A stretch of DNA of 64,000 bases from Streptomyces sp. TRM49041 (GCF_008271805.1 NZ_VSRY01000147.1:1-64000); one strand, 5' to 3'; shown: positions 18,410-29,089, numbered from the stretch's first letter. The notes: generated by a model from the letters alone, not told the origin. Numbers and translations: made by a program.

Positions 18410-18411
18410 AG

Positions 18412-18445
18412 CGCCCGGTACGGTCCGGGCGGACCGTACCGGGCG
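18412..18445 (-). terminator. Strong hairpin terminator of the iol operon
   Basis: A perfect 15-bp stem (CGCCCGGTACGGTCC, complement at 18431-18445) with a GGGC loop lies 19 bases past the mmsA stop codon. It directly abuts the GntR operator. Confidence 0.75.
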
Positions 18446-18464
18446 GGCGGCGCTTGCGGCGCCC

Positions 18465-19967
<1,503 letters not shown>

Positions 19968-19994
19968 GGGGCTGGGGCCTTTCGTGACGGGGGC

Positions 19995-21872
19995 TCAGAG
20001 GTGTCGGCGGATGTCGGCCGCGTGGCGTTCGTACGTCTTGCGGGCCTCGACGGCGGCCTCGCGGGAGGCGACCTCCGCGACCGGCACGTCCCACCACGCC
20101 TCGGCTCCGGGTGAGGCGGGGTTGTGGAGGTCCGTCTCCACGTACACGCAGGTTGGCCGGTCGGACGCGCGGGCGGTCGCCAGCGCCGCGCGGAGTTCGC
20201 CGACGGTCCCGGCGCGCAGGACGTCCATGCCGAGGCTGGCGGCGTTGGCGGCGAGGTCGACGGGGAGCGGGTCGCCGGTGAAGGTGCCGTCGGGGGCGCG
20301 GTAGCGGTAGTGGGTGGCGAAGCGTTCGCCGCCGGTCTGCTCGGAGAGGCCGCCGATGGACGCGTATCCGTGGTTCTGGATGAGGACCAGGTTGACCGGC
20401 AGGCCCTCCTGCACGGCGGTGACGATCTCGGTGGGCATCATCAGGTACGTGCCGTCGCCGACCAGCGACCAGACCGGTGTGCCGGGCGCGGCGAGCTGGA
20501 CGCCGATGCCGCCGGGGATCTCGTATCCCATGCAGGAGTAGCCGTACTCCAGGTGGTACTGACGGGGCGAGCGGGCACGCCACAGCTTGTGCAGGTCGCC
20601 CGGGAGGGAGCCGGCCGCGTTGACGACCACGTCCTCGTCGCCTACGACCGAGTCCAGGAGGCCGAGGATCTGGGTCTGGGTCGGTACGGCGCTGTCGTCG
20701 TCGGCCCGGTAGGCGGCGTCGACGACGTGCTCCCAGCGCTCCTTGCCCGTGCGGTACTCGGCCTCGTACGCGGCGGCGACGCGATGGCCGGCGAGTGCCT
20801 CGGTGAGCGCGGCCAGGGCGGCGCGGGCGTCGGCGACGACGGTGCGGGCGGCCATCTTGTGGGCGTCGAACGGGGTGATGTTGACGTTCAGGAACCGTAC
20901 GTCCGGGCGGGCGAAGAGGGTGCTGGAGGCGGTGGTGAAGTCGGTGTAGCGGGTGCCGACGCCGATGACGAGGTCGGCGGTGCGGGCGATGTCGTCACAG
21001 ACCGCCGTGCCGGTGTGGCCGATGCCGCCCAGGTCGGCGGGGTGGTCGTGGCGCAGGGAGCCCTTGCCTGCCTGGGTGGAGGCGACAGGGATGCCGGTGG
21101 CGTCGACGAGGGCCTTGAGGGCACCCTCGGCCTCGCTGTGGTGGATGCCGCCGCCCGCGACGATCAGCGGCCGTTCGGCGGCACGGACGGCGTGGACGGC
21201 CTCGGCCAGCTCCCCCGGTTCGGGGACGGGGCGGCGGACGGTCCAGACGCGGTCGGCGAAGAACGCCTCGGGCCAGTCGTACGCCTCGGCCTGGACGTCC
21301 TGCGGCAGCGCGAGGGTGACGGCGCCGGTCTCGGCGGGGTCGGCGAGGACGCGCATGGCCTGGAGCGCCGAAGGGACGAGCATCTCGGGCCGGGTGATCC
21401 GGTCGAAGTACCGGGACACCGGCCGGAGCGTGTCGTTGACGGAGACATCGGCGGACACGGGGTGCTCCAGCTGCTGGAGCAGGGGGTCCGCGGTGCGGGT
21501 GGCGAAGTAGTCGCCGGGGAGGAGCAGTACGGGCAGGCGGTTGACGGTGGCGAGGGCGGCGCCGGTGACGAGGTTGGTGGCGCCGGGGCCGATGGAGGTG
21601 GTGACGGCCTGGGCGGAGAGCCGGTTCAGCTGCCGGGCGTAGCCGACGGCGGCGTGCACCATGGCCTGCTCGTTGCGTCCCTGGTGGAACGGCATGGTCT
21701 CCTCGCCGGCCTCCAGCAGTGCCTGGCCGAGGCCGGCGACATTGCCGTGGCCGAAGATGCCCCAGGTCCCGGCGATCAGCCGGTGCCGTACGCCGTCGCG
21801 TTCGGTGTACTGCGCCGACAGGAAACGCACCAGCGCCTGGGCGACGGTCAGGCGTCGGGTGAACTGGCTCAT
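19995..21872 (-). CDS. iolD: 3D-(3,5/4)-trihydroxycyclohexane-1,2-dione acylhydrolase
   Basis: A 625-residue thiamine-diphosphate enzyme that opens the inositol-derived ring dione. The N-terminal TPP-binding domain has TWGIFGHGNVAGLGQAL and the catalytic Glu region NEQAMVHAAVGYARQ. The central domain is followed by the C-terminal diphosphate-binding motif VGDGTYLMMPTEI...NHGY near residue 470. Length and order match IolD throughout. GAGG lies 8 bases ahead of the ATG at 21872, and the gap to iolB is 10 bases, so the genes are co-transcribed. Confidence 0.95.
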   Translation of the reverse strand: MSQFTRRLTVAQALVRFLSAQYTERDGVRHRLIAGTWGIFGHGNVAGLGQALLEAGEETMPFHQGRNEQAMVHAAVGYARQLNRLSAQAVTTSIGPGATNLVTGAALATVNRLPVLLLPGDYFATRTADPLLQQLEHPVSADVSVNDTLRPVSRYFDRITRPEMLVPSALQAMRVLADPAETGAVTLALPQDVQAEAYDWPEAFFADRVWTVRRPVPEPGELAEAVHAVRAAERPLIVAGGGIHHSEAEGALKALVDATGIPVASTQAGKGSLRHDHPADLGGIGHTGTAVCDDIARTADLVIGVGTRYTDFTTASSTLFARPDVRFLNVNITPFDAHKMAARTVVADARAALAALTEALAGHRVAAAYEAEYRTGKERWEHVVDAAYRADDDSAVPTQTQILGLLDSVVGDEDVVVNAAGSLPGDLHKLWRARSPRQYHLEYGYSCMGYEIPGGIGVQLAAPGTPVWSLVGDGTYLMMPTEIVTAVQEGLPVNLVLIQNHGYASIGGLSEQTGGERFATHYRYRAPDGTFTGDPLPVDLAANAASLGMDVLRAGTVGELRAALATARASDRPTCVYVETDLHNPASPGAEAWWDVPVAEVASREAAVEARKTYERHAADIRRHL

Positions 21873-21882
21873 CGGTGGTACC

Positions 21883-22767
21883 TCACTGGGACGGGGCGGT
21901 GTAGAGGGGGAGGCGGGGGTCGACGGGCTGGTCCGGCCAGGTGTCGCGGATCCAGGCGTGGTCGGGGTGGTCGCAGATCAGCCAGGCGCGTTCGGTGCCG
22001 GGCCCGGCCATGACGTTGAGGTAGTACATGTGGTGGCCGGGGGCCGCGATGGAGGGGCCGTGCCAGCCGTCCGGAATGAGGACGGTGTCGCCGTCGCGGA
22101 CCTCGGCGAGGACGTCGGTGCCCCGTCCGCGGCCGGACGGGGAGACGCGCTGGTAGCCGAGGCCGGGGGTGCCGTCGTGGGCGGCGATCTCGAAGTAGTA
22201 GATCTCCTCCAGCTCGGACTCCTCGCCGGGGCGGTGCTCGTCGTGCTTGTGCGGCGGGAAGGAGGACCAGTTGCCGCCGGGGGTGAGCACCTCGACGGCG
22301 ATCAGCCGGTCGCACTCGAAGACGCCTGCGGCGCCGAAGTTGTTGACCTGCCGGCTGCAGCTGCCGGTGCCGCGCAGCTCGACGGGGACGGAGGAGGCGG
22401 GGCCGTGGCGGGCGGGGAGGCGGCGGTCGCAGCGGGCGCCGGTGAGGGCGAAGCGACCGCCGTCCCGGGAGGCGAGGGAGACCTGGGCGTCACGTGGCGC
22501 GTACGCGAAGTCGGTGACGGCGGTGAAGACGCTGTCGCGGCCGGCGAGGCGGAACGTCTGCCCGTCGACGGCCACGGTGCAGGAGCCGGAGAGCGGCAGC
22601 ACGATCCACTCGCTGTCCCCGGTGTCGAAGGTGTGCCGGCCGCCCGGCGGGAGTTCGAGGACTCGGAGGCTGGAGTATCCCCAGCCCGCGGAGCCGGGGC
22701 TGATGTCCACGGCGTACGGGCCGCTCGCCGCCTTGCCGGCGGGAAGGTGGTGTGTGGTGGTGGTCAT
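21883..22767 (-). CDS. iolB: 5-deoxy-glucuronate isomerase
   Basis: A 294-residue cupin enzyme that isomerises 5-deoxyglucuronate to 2-deoxy-5-ketogluconate in inositol breakdown. Metal ligands are visible in SSFPPHKHDEHRPGEESELEEIYYFE, a clear IolB signature near residues 160-185, and in IPDGWHGPSIAAPGHHMYYLNVMAGP. Start 22767 is chosen because GAGGA lies 7 bases upstream. The ORF is open further upstream. It sits 10 bases after the aldolase-like gene. Confidence 0.95.
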   Translation of the reverse strand: MTTTTHHLPAGKAASGPYAVDISPGSAGWGYSSLRVLELPPGGRHTFDTGDSEWIVLPLSGSCTVAVDGQTFRLAGRDSVFTAVTDFAYAPRDAQVSLASRDGGRFALTGARCDRRLPARHGPASSVPVELRGTGSCSRQVNNFGAAGVFECDRLIAVEVLTPGGNWSSFPPHKHDEHRPGEESELEEIYYFEIAAHDGTPGLGYQRVSPSGRGRGTDVLAEVRDGDTVLIPDGWHGPSIAAPGHHMYYLNVMAGPGTERAWLICDHPDHAWIRDTWPDQPVDPRLPLYTAPSQ

Positions 22768-22777
22768 GGGCGTTTCC

Positions 22778-23656
22778 TCACAGCAGACCGACGGCGGTGT
22801 CCACGGCGTCCTCCACACTGCCGCGGGCGGGGTAGAGCAGGGAACGGCCGACGACGAGGCCCTGCACGGTGGGCAGGTGGAGCGCCTTGCGCCACTTCTC
22901 GTACGCGGCGTCCTGGTCCTTGCCGACCTCGCCGCCGAGCAGCACCGCGGGGAGGGTGGAGGTCTCCAGGACGGCGGCCATGTCGTCGGGGTCCTCGGTG
23001 ACGGGCAGCTTGAGCCAGGTGTAGGCGGAGGTGCCGGCCAGGCCGGAGGCGATGGCGATGGAGCGGGTGACGGCCTCGGCGGTGAGGTCGTTGCGGACGC
23101 CGTCGTCGCCGCGGCGGGAGATGAACGGTTCGACGAACACGGGCAGGCGCAGCGCGGCCATCTCGTCGACGGCGCGGGCGGTGGAGTACATGGTGGCGAG
23201 GGAGCCGGGGTCGGCGTAGTCGATCCGCAGGAGGAGCTTGCCGGCGTCGAAGCGGAGGCGGGCGATGTCCTCGGCGCGGTGGCCCGTGAAACGGTCGTCC
23301 ATCTCGAACCGGGCGCCGGCCAGGCCGCCGCGGTTCATCGAGCCCATGACGACCTTGTCGTCGAGGACTCCGAGGAGCAGCAGGTCCTCCAGGATGTCGG
23401 CGGTGGCGAGCACCCCGTCGACGCCTGGCCGGGACAGGGCGACGCAGAGCCGCTCCAGGAGGTCCGAGCGGTTGGCCATGGCGAGGCGGTCTCCGCCGAC
23501 GCCGAGTGCGCCGCGTGCGGGGTGGTCGGCGGCGACGATCATGAGGCGGCCGGTGTCGCCGATCAGGGGGCGGCGGGTGCGGCGGGCGGCGGCTTCGGCG
23601 ATGGCCTCGGGGTGCCTGGCCCGCACGGTGGCGAGGTCGGAGATGCTGATGGTCAA
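22778..23656 (-). CDS. Aldolase-type (beta/alpha)8 protein of the inositol operon
   Basis: A 292-residue TIM-barrel protein of the DeoC/LacD aldolase superfamily, the group known from corynebacterial and Streptomyces iol clusters as Cgl0159-like. Visible landmarks are LMIVAADHPARGALG, DGVLATADILEDLLLLG, FRFDAGKLLLRIDY-like LRFDAGKLLLRIDY, VFVEPFI, AYTWLKLPVTED and VLLGGEVGKDQ. The order and the Lys in the TWLKLPV strand suit a class I aldolase cleaving 2-deoxy-5-keto-gluconate 6-phosphate, since no IolJ is present. This role is inferred. The start is a TTG at 23656 with GGAG 7 bases upstream, because no ATG or GTG fits the conserved N-terminus. Confidence 0.8.
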   Translation of the reverse strand: MTISISDLATVRARHPEAIAEAAARRTRRPLIGDTGRLMIVAADHPARGALGVGGDRLAMANRSDLLERLCVALSRPGVDGVLATADILEDLLLLGVLDDKVVMGSMNRGGLAGARFEMDDRFTGHRAEDIARLRFDAGKLLLRIDYADPGSLATMYSTARAVDEMAALRLPVFVEPFISRRGDDGVRNDLTAEAVTRSIAIASGLAGTSAYTWLKLPVTEDPDDMAAVLETSTLPAVLLGGEVGKDQDAAYEKWRKALHLPTVQGLVVGRSLLYPARGSVEDAVDTAVGLL

Positions 23657-23708
23657 GACGGGCTCCGGGTGAGGGTGGCGCGGGTCGTCGACTGGCGGGA
23701 GTGCGGGG

Positions 23709-24665
23709 TCATCCGCGGGCGACGAGGTCGTCGAGTTCGGCGGCGGTCGGCATCGCGGAGGAACAGGCGAGCCGGGAGGCCACGATGGCGCCGGCGGCGT
23801 TGGCGTACCGCATGATCTTCTCCAGGTCCCAGCCGGCGAGGAGGCCGTGGCAGAGGGAGCCGCCGAACGCGTCGCCGGCGCCGAGGCCGTTGACGACGTC
23901 GACGGGCACGGGCGGGACCTCGGCGCTGGTGCCGTCGCGGTGGACCGCGAGGACGCCGGCGGGGCCCTGCTTGACGACGGCGAGTTCCACACCCGCGTCG
24001 AGGAGCGCCTGGGCGCAGGCGCGGGGTTCGCGGACGCCGGTGGCGATCTCGCACTCGTCGAGGTTGCCCACGGCGACGGTGGTGTGCCGCAGGGCCTCGG
24101 TGTAGTGGGCGCGGGCCTCGTCGGGGTCCTCCCAGAACATCGGGCGCCAGTCGAGGTCGAAGACCGTGGCGCCGGCCTTGTTCCGGGCCGCCAGGGCCGC
24201 GAGGGTGGCGGTGCGGCTGGGTTCGGCGCTCAGGCCGGTGCCGGTCATCCAGAAGATCCGGGCGGCGCGGATGGCGTCGAGGTCCAGTTCGCCGGGGTGG
24301 ATCTCCAGGTCGGGGGCCTTGGGGCGGCGGTAGAAGTAGAGCGGGAAGTCGTCGGGCGGGAAGATCTCGCAGAAGGTGATCGGGGTCGGGTAGGCGTCGA
24401 CCGGGGTGACCCAGCGGTCGTCGACCCCGAACTCCTTGAGGGCCTGGTGCGCATACGCGCCGAAGGGGTCGTCGCCGGTGCGGGTGATGACGGCGGCGGA
24501 CCGGCCGAGGCGGGCGGCGGCGACGGCGACGTTCGTGGCCGACCCGCCGAGGAACTTCCCGAAGCTCTCCACCTGCGGCAGGGGCACGCCGGTCTGGAGG
24601 GGGTAGAGGTCGACGCCGATGCGTCCCATGGTGATCAGATCGAAGGTCTCGGCGGACTCAGGCAT
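23709..24665 (-). CDS. iolC: 5-dehydro-2-deoxygluconokinase
   Basis: A 318-residue PfkB-family sugar kinase. It phosphorylates 2-deoxy-5-keto-gluconate. The N-terminal signature MGRIGVDLYPLQTGVPLPQVESFGKFLGGSATNVA is specific to IolC, and the PfkB signature 2 is NGLGAGDAFGGSLCHGL with the catalytic Asp. It is the first gene of the leftward operon, starting about 100 bases from the divergent promoter motif. GGAG lies 9 bases ahead of the ATG at 24665. Confidence 0.95.
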   Translation of the reverse strand: MPESAETFDLITMGRIGVDLYPLQTGVPLPQVESFGKFLGGSATNVAVAAARLGRSAAVITRTGDDPFGAYAHQALKEFGVDDRWVTPVDAYPTPITFCEIFPPDDFPLYFYRRPKAPDLEIHPGELDLDAIRAARIFWMTGTGLSAEPSRTATLAALAARNKAGATVFDLDWRPMFWEDPDEARAHYTEALRHTTVAVGNLDECEIATGVREPRACAQALLDAGVELAVVKQGPAGVLAVHRDGTSAEVPPVPVDVVNGLGAGDAFGGSLCHGLLAGWDLEKIMRYANAAGAIVASRLACSSAMPTAAELDDLVARG

Positions 24666-24740
24666 GCGCGTCGCTCCTGGTGCTGGCGGGGCGGGCAACG
24701 GGGGCCCGGTGCTGAACCAGGTCTATGGCCTCGACCGAAG

Positions 24741-24831
24741 CCCTGTCAATAGTTTGTACAGACATTCTCACCTGCTTCTGAAATGATGTCTTAACAAAGT
24801 ATTGACAGGGGGCGGCTCCACGGGCTTGTAT
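24741..24831. promoter_or_regulatory. Divergent iolC / inositol-importer promoters with paired operators
   Basis: The same 24-base element occurs in opposite orientations at 24741-24764 (toward iolC) and 24787-24810 (toward the importer). Its consensus is TGTCTnnACAAAntATTGACAGGG, with 20 of 24 positions identical. Each copy contains a TTGACA -35 box. For the importer, TTGACA (24802-24807) is followed 18 bases later by TTGTAT (24826-24831). For iolC, TTGACA is followed 18 bases later by TAGACC. The TGTCnnnACAAA part matches the site ahead of the GntR gene, so it is probably that regulator's operator, placed to block RNA polymerase. Confidence 0.7.
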
Positions 24832-24934
24832 CCCGTCCCAACAGCCGCGCAGTCGGCTCCCGTCCCGGGCTTCCACGGGCCTCCTTCCCCCCGGCCCGTT
24901 CCGCCCACCCCTGTAACGCAGTGAGGCAGGACAG

Positions 24935-25957
24935 ATGGACCGCACGTTTCAGCCCCGCCCCCGCAGATTCGCCGCCCTGGTCGCCGTCGCCGCGGCGTCC
25001 GCCCTCGTGGTGACCGGATGCTCCAGCGGCTCCGGCGGCAAGCAGGCCCAGGCCGACCCCGCCGAAGGCGCGGCCGCCGGCAAGGCCGGCACCCCTCGTA
25101 TGACCGTCGCGATGATCACCCACGCCGCCCCGGGTGACACCTTCTGGGACCTGATCCGCAAGGGGGCCGAGGCCGCTGCCGCCAAGGACAACGTCAAGCT
25201 CGTCTACTCGTCCGACCCCAACGCCGCCACGCAGGCCAACCTGGTCCAGAACGCCATCGACCAGAAGGTCGACGGTATCGCCGTGACTCTCGCCAAGCCC
25301 GACGCGATGAAGGCCGTCGTCGCCAAGGCCAAGCAGGCCGGTATACCCGTCGTCGGGTTCAACGGAGGCATCGACGCCTGGAAGGAACAGGGCCTCCTCG
25401 AATACTTCGGACAGGACGAGCAGGTCGCCGGTGAGGCGTTCGGCGAGAAGCTCAACGACGCCGGCGCCAAGCACACCGTCTGTGTGATCCAGGAGCAGGG
25501 CCATGTCGCCCTGGAGGCCCGCTGCGCCGGTGTCAAGAAGACCTTCAAGGGCACGGCGGAGACCCTCTACGTCAACGGCACGGACATGCCGTCGGTGAAG
25601 TCGACCATCACCGCCAAGCTCCGGCAGGACAGCTCCATCGACCGCGTCGTCACCCTGGGCGCGCCGTTCGCGCTCACCGCCGTGGACTCGGTGAAGGACG
25701 CGGGCAGCAAGGCGAAGGTCGCCACCTTCGACCTCAACAAGGACCTCGTCGAGGCCGTCAAGAGCGGTGCCGTCGAGATGGCGGTCGATCAGCAGCCGTA
25801 CCTCCAGGGCTATCTGTCGGTCGACGCGCTCTGGCTCTACAAGCACAACGGCAACTACAGCGGCGGCGGTGTGGCGCCCGTCCTGACCGGGCCGGCCTTC
25901 GTCGACAAGTCCAACGCGGACGACATCGCCCGGTTCGCCGCGAAGGGAACCCGGTGA
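24935..25957 (+). CDS. Inositol/sugar ABC importer, substrate-binding lipoprotein
   Basis: A 340-residue periplasmic-binding-protein type 1 (LacI-like fold, Peripla_BP_4) anchored as a lipoprotein: residues 1-29 end in the lipobox VTGC. Core motifs are MTVAMITHAAPGDTFWDLIRKGAEAAA, QNAIDQKVDGIAVTLAKPDAM, GIPVVGFNGGIDAW and MAVDQQPYLQGYLSVDALWLY. Binding of myo-inositol is inferred from its place opposite the iol operon. It is first in a three-gene transporter operon and overlaps the permease gene by 4 bases. Confidence 0.88.
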   Translation: MDRTFQPRPRRFAALVAVAAASALVVTGCSSGSGGKQAQADPAEGAAAGKAGTPRMTVAMITHAAPGDTFWDLIRKGAEAAAAKDNVKLVYSSDPNAATQANLVQNAIDQKVDGIAVTLAKPDAMKAVVAKAKQAGIPVVGFNGGIDAWKEQGLLEYFGQDEQVAGEAFGEKLNDAGAKHTVCVIQEQGHVALEARCAGVKKTFKGTAETLYVNGTDMPSVKSTITAKLRQDSSIDRVVTLGAPFALTAVDSVKDAGSKAKVATFDLNKDLVEAVKSGAVEMAVDQQPYLQGYLSVDALWLYKHNGNYSGGGVAPVLTGPAFVDKSNADDIARFAAKGTR

Positions 25958-27075
25958 TCGTCATGGCTCAGGTGACCGCGGCGGGCTCCTCGCCCGCCGC
26001 GTCCTCCCCGGACTCCCCGTCCGACGGCGCCCATGGCTCGCCGGGTGCCCCCGCCGCCCCGAAGGACGGCCGCACCGCCCGGCGCTCCCTCCCCCGCAGG
26101 CTGCTGGCCCGTCCCGAGATCGGCGCGCTCATCGCCGCGATCGGCGTGTACGCCTTCTTCTTCGCCGCGGCCCCGGCCTTCCGGGAGGCCGGAGCGCTCG
26201 CCACCGTGCTGTACCAGGCATCGGTCATGGGCATCATGGCCCTGCCGGTGGCGCTGCTGATGATCGGCGGCGAGTTCGACCTCTCCGCCGGTGTGGCGGT
26301 CACCACGTCGGCGCTCACCGCCAGCATGGTGAGCTTCCAGCTCTCCCTGAACGTCTGGACCGGTGTCCTGGTCTCCCTGGTGGTGTCCCTCGGCATCGGC
26401 GCGTTCAACGGCTACATGCTGGTCAGGACCGGACTGCCCAGCTTCCTGATCACTCTGGGGACCTTCCTGATCCTCCAGGGCGCCAACCTCGCCGTCACCA
26501 AGATCTTCACCGGCAACGTCGCCACCGACTCCATCAGCGACATGGAGGGCTTCGCGGCGGCCCAGCGGATCTTCGCGTCGGAGTTCGGCATCGGCGGCAT
26601 CCAGGTGAAGGTGACCGTGGTGTGGTGGCTCCTCTTCGCGGCCGCCGCCACCTGGCTGCTGCTGCGCACCCGCTTCGGCAACTGGATCTTCGCGGTCGGC
26701 GGCAACAAGGAGAGCGCACGCGCCGTCGGTGTCCCGGTGAACTTCACCAAGATCGCCCTCTTCATGGGGGTGAGCGCGGGCGCCTGGTTCGTCGGCATGC
26801 ACCTGCTGTTCTCGTTCAACACCGTCCAGTCCGGCGAAGGCGTCGGCAACGAGTTCCTGTACATCATCGCGGCTGTCATCGGCGGATGTCTGCTCACCGG
26901 CGGCTACGGCTCCGCGATCGGCCCGGTCATCGGCGCCTTCATCTTCGGGATGGTGTCGCAGGGCATCGTCTACGCCAACTGGAACCCCGACTGGTTCAAG
27001 GCGTTCCTCGGCGTGATGCTGCTGATGGCCGCCCTCGTCAATCTGTGGGTCCGCCGCACGGCGACCCGGAGGTGA
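25954..27075 (+). CDS. Inositol/sugar ABC importer, permease
   Basis: A 373-residue membrane protein of the RbsC/BPD_transp_2 family. A hydrophilic Ala/Pro/Ser-rich N-terminus of about 45 residues is followed by 9-10 membrane spans. The typical ALLMIGGEFDLSAGVAVTTSA, TGLPSFLITLGTFLILQGANL and FAVGGNKESARAVGV segments are present. The GTG at 25954, overlapping the previous stop, is preferred because GAAGGG lies 6 bases upstream. The ATG at 25963 is an alternative. Confidence 0.9.
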   Translation: MIVMAQVTAAGSSPAASSPDSPSDGAHGSPGAPAAPKDGRTARRSLPRRLLARPEIGALIAAIGVYAFFFAAAPAFREAGALATVLYQASVMGIMALPVALLMIGGEFDLSAGVAVTTSALTASMVSFQLSLNVWTGVLVSLVVSLGIGAFNGYMLVRTGLPSFLITLGTFLILQGANLAVTKIFTGNVATDSISDMEGFAAAQRIFASEFGIGGIQVKVTVVWWLLFAAAATWLLLRTRFGNWIFAVGGNKESARAVGVPVNFTKIALFMGVSAGAWFVGMHLLFSFNTVQSGEGVGNEFLYIIAAVIGGCLLTGGYGSAIGPVIGAFIFGMVSQGIVYANWNPDWFKAFLGVMLLMAALVNLWVRRTATRR

Positions 27076-27079
27076 TCCC

Positions 27080-27964
27080 ATGACCACGAACGAAACGCCC
27101 GACGGCACGTCCGGCGAGACGCTCGCCGAGCTGCGCGGCGCCGGCAAGGCGTACGGCAACGTCCATGCCCTGCGCGGCGTCGACCTCACCGTCCAAGCGG
27201 GCCGCGTGACCTGCGTCCTCGGCGACAACGGCGCCGGCAAGTCCACCCTGATCAAGATCATATCCGGGCTGCACCAGCACACGGAGGGCGAGTTCCTCAT
27301 CGGCGGCGAGCCGGTCCGGCTCACCTCGCCCCGGGAGGCTCTGGACCGGGGCATCGCCACCGTCTACCAGGACCTCGCCACGGTGCCGCTGATGCCGGTG
27401 TGGCGGAACTTCTTCCTCGGCTCGGAGCTGACCCGCGGCCCCTGGCCGCTGCGCCGCCTCGACATCGCGCGGATGAAGGACACCGCGGACCGGGAACTGC
27501 GGGCCATGGGCATCGTCCTGGACGACCTGGACCAGCCGATCGGCACGCTCTCCGGCGGCCAGCGGCAGTCCGTGGCCATCGCCCGCGCCGTCCACTTCGG
27601 CGCCAAGGTCCTCATCCTGGACGAGCCGACGGCCGCGCTCGGCGTCAAGCAGTCCGGTGTGGTGCTGAAGTACATCGCCGCCGCCCGCGACCGGGGCCTC
27701 GGCGTCGTGTTCATCACCCACAACCCGCACCACGCCTACATGGTCGGCGACCACTTCACCGTGTTGCGCCTGGGCACCGTGGAACTGAACGCCGACCGCA
27801 GCGCGGTCAGCCTCGAGGAGCTCACCAACCACATGGCGGGCGGCGCCGAACTGGCCGCGCTCAAGCACGAGCTGGCACAGGTACGCGGTGTGGACACCGG
27901 CGAGCTGCCCGAGGAGGGCGGCCTCGGCACGGCCCCGGCCGCGCCCGGCGGGGCCGCCGCCTGA
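27080..27964 (+). CDS. Inositol/sugar ABC importer, single-domain ATPase
   Basis: A 294-residue ATPase. Walker A is GDNGAGKST, the Q-loop TVYQDLATVPLMPVWRNFFLG, the signature LSGGQRQ, Walker B VLILDEPTAALG and the switch His in FITHN. Most CUT2-family importers use a fused double ATPase of about 500 residues. This one has a single domain, as in the fructose-type FrcA system, with an extra C-terminal tail of about 45 residues. It begins 4 bases after the permease stop. Two copies must assemble per transporter. Confidence 0.92.
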   Translation: MTTNETPDGTSGETLAELRGAGKAYGNVHALRGVDLTVQAGRVTCVLGDNGAGKSTLIKIISGLHQHTEGEFLIGGEPVRLTSPREALDRGIATVYQDLATVPLMPVWRNFFLGSELTRGPWPLRRLDIARMKDTADRELRAMGIVLDDLDQPIGTLSGGQRQSVAIARAVHFGAKVLILDEPTAALGVKQSGVVLKYIAAARDRGLGVVFITHNPHHAYMVGDHFTVLRLGTVELNADRSAVSLEELTNHMAGGAELAALKHELAQVRGVDTGELPEEGGLGTAPAAPGGAAA

Positions 27965-28136
27965 GCCGGCGCCCGGCGCCGTACACCCACCCGTATCGCA
28001 CCCGTCCCCGTACCCGGCTCGGCATCCGGCCCCGGCTCCGGGCCCGTACCGGGCGACGCACCGCAGAGCCCCCCACTCGCAAAAGCCCCACCAGCACCCG
28101 CTTCCCCACCCGCACCCCGGGTGAAAGGACCGCCGA

Positions 28137-29051
28137 ATGGACACCGCCAGCACCCCGCCCCTCGACCGCATCAGGGTCGGCTCCGCTCCGGACTCATGGG
28201 GGGTGTGGTTCCCCGACGACCCGCAGCAGGTGCCGTGGGAGAGGTTCCTCGACGAGGTCGCCGAGGCCGGCTACGAGTGGATCGAGCTGGGGCCCTACGG
28301 CTATCTGCCGACCGACCCGGCCCGGCTCACCGACGAGACCGCCCGGCGCGGCCTGAAGGTCTCCGCCGGCACCGTCTTCACCTCCCTGCACCGCGGCCCG
28401 GCGGTGTGGGACGCCACCTGGGAGCATGTCAGCCAGGTGGCGTCCCTCACCCAGGCCATGGGCGCGAGGCATCTGGTGGTCATCCCGTCGTTCTGGCGGG
28501 ACGACAAGACCGCCGAGATCATCGAGCCGTCCGAGCTGACCGGCGAGCAGTGGGCGCACCTCACCGAGGGCATGGAGCGGCTCGGCCACGAGGTGCGGGA
28601 GCGCTTCGGCCTCGACATCGTCGTCCACCCGCACGCCGACACACACATCGACACCGAGGAGCACGTCGAGCGGTTCCTCGACTCGACCGACCGCGACCTG
28701 GTCAACCTCTGCCTGGACACCGGCCACTACGCCTACTGCGGCGGCGACAACGTCAAGCTGATCGAGACGTACGGCGAGCGCATCGGCTATCTGCACCTCA
28801 AGCAGGTCGACCCGGAGATCCTCGCCGACGTCGTCAAGAACGGTGTCCCCTTCGGCCCCGCCGTGCAGCGCGGCGTGATGTGCGAGCCGCCGACCGGCGT
28901 GCCCGCCCTGGAGCCGGTGCTGACGGCCGCGCAGCGCCTGGGCGTGGACCTGTTCGCCATCGTCGAGCAGGACATGTACCCCTGCCCGCCGGACCAGCCG
29001 CTGCCCATCGCCCTTCGCACCCGCGGGTTCCTCCGCTCCTGCGGCGCCTGA
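28137..29051 (+). CDS. Sugar phosphate isomerase/epimerase, probable inosose dehydratase
   Basis: A 304-residue AP-endonuclease-2-type TIM barrel. The opening VGSAPDSWGVWFPDDPQQVPWERFLDEVAEAGYEWIELGPYGYLP matches IolE, which dehydrates 2-keto-myo-inositol. Likely metal ligands lie in the IELGPYG, VVHPHADTHI, CLDTGHYAYC, YLHLKQVD and VEQDMYP segments. It lies 172 bases after the ATPase gene, in a Pro-codon-rich spacer without a clear terminator, so it may be read from the importer promoter. A close alternative is another inositol-related isomerase (IolI/IolH type). Confidence 0.82.
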   Translation: MDTASTPPLDRIRVGSAPDSWGVWFPDDPQQVPWERFLDEVAEAGYEWIELGPYGYLPTDPARLTDETARRGLKVSAGTVFTSLHRGPAVWDATWEHVSQVASLTQAMGARHLVVIPSFWRDDKTAEIIEPSELTGEQWAHLTEGMERLGHEVRERFGLDIVVHPHADTHIDTEEHVERFLDSTDRDLVNLCLDTGHYAYCGGDNVKLIETYGERIGYLHLKQVDPEILADVVKNGVPFGPAVQRGVMCEPPTGVPALEPVLTAAQRLGVDLFAIVEQDMYPCPPDQPLPIALRTRGFLRSCGA

Positions 29052-29089
29052 CCAGCCGACCCACCCACCCCGGAAGGGAACTCTCGATC

